Shown one piece after another: positions 6,013 through 6,101 of a stretch of 6,101 nt of DNA. A program made the translations under genes and the position numbers. Numbering within the stretch: the first letter of the stretch is position 1; each line of letters opens with the position of its first letter. Source of the DNA: CAZLHO01 sp964559455 (GTDB lineage Bacteria > Krumholzibacteriota > Krumholzibacteriia > LZORAL124-64-63); the NCBI GenBank assembly GCA_964559455.1, contig CAZLHO010000103.1, positions 1 through 6,101 on the forward strand, in the 5' to 3' direction. The notes beneath the pieces are model-generated. The model did not search any database. It saw only the letters and a list, made by a program, of their open reading frames with translations, and was not told where the DNA came from.

Positions 6013-6101
6013 GCGGTTCGCCGATCACGAGGTAGCGGTGGGCCGGCGGGTGATTGCTTCAGGTGACCGGGCCCTCCGCTGGGCCGGTGAGGCAGCGCAC
6101 C
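5993..6101. other. Compositionally distinct tail beyond a probable junction
   Basis: From about 5993 the sequence no longer encodes the expected end of the methyltransferase. One plus-strand frame (codons from 5993) is open to the window edge and reads plausibly as protein, including LLDGLYERFADHE and RRVIASGDRALRW. In it about a quarter of third positions are A or T, far above the few percent in the genes to its left. It has no ATG start and no Shine-Dalgarno near the junction, so if coding it is an internal piece of another gene. I do not recognise the family, and no tRNA, riboswitch or transposon end was seen. Confidence 0.5.

Noticed and set aside
6013..6101. tRNA, riboswitch or transposon end in the terminal segment
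   Set aside because: A GGTTCG at 6014-6019 recalls a tRNA T-loop, but no acceptor or anticodon stem can be drawn. No terminal inverted repeats or conserved riboswitch core were found in the short stretch available.

Overview
The window is about 6.1 kb of very GC-rich bacterial DNA. Third codon positions are almost all G or C, Shine-Dalgarno sites are clear, and genes are tightly packed. This fits a high-GC Gram-negative-like bacterium, possibly from an uncultivated lineage, but nothing here fixes the phylum. No RNA gene, CRISPR array, insertion sequence or rRNA/tRNA was recognised, and no stretch over 300 bases lacks a gene.

Layout. Bases 1-121 hold an extended -10 promoter-like site pointing left, followed by a Shine-Dalgarno and an ATG that may start a gene running off the left edge. 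A small single-RRM RNA-binding protein is encoded leftward at 122-394. Bases 395-568 form a divergent control region: an extended -10 element for each direction, a hairpin that could cover the RRM gene's ribosome binding site, and a hairpin near the 5' end of the rightward transcript. From 569 a rightward run of five closely spaced genes (gaps of +21, +2 and +11 nt, then an 11-nt overlap) looks like one operon: a soluble M48-type zinc metallopeptidase with a C-terminal TerB-like domain, a glucose-1-phosphate cytidylyltransferase (RfbF type), an extended SDR sugar epimerase/dehydratase, and two related SAM-dependent methyltransferases of the zinc-binding sugar C-methyltransferase architecture.

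How the genes work together. The last four suggest synthesis of a modified, probably C-methylated branched, nucleotide-activated sugar for a surface polysaccharide or glycolipid. RfbF would make CDP-glucose, the SDR would alter the hexose ring, and one or both methyltransferases would add methyl groups. A canonical CDP-glucose 4,6-dehydratase (RfbG) is not in the window, so the pathway is incomplete here or uses another route. The link of the M48-TerB protein to sugar synthesis rests only on its position.

Right end. At about 5992-6000 the second methyltransferase loses its expected C-terminal continuation. The last ~105 bases have clearly different codon composition and an open frame that does not match the family. 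This is a real rearrangement or an assembly chimera and should be checked before the end of that gene is trusted.
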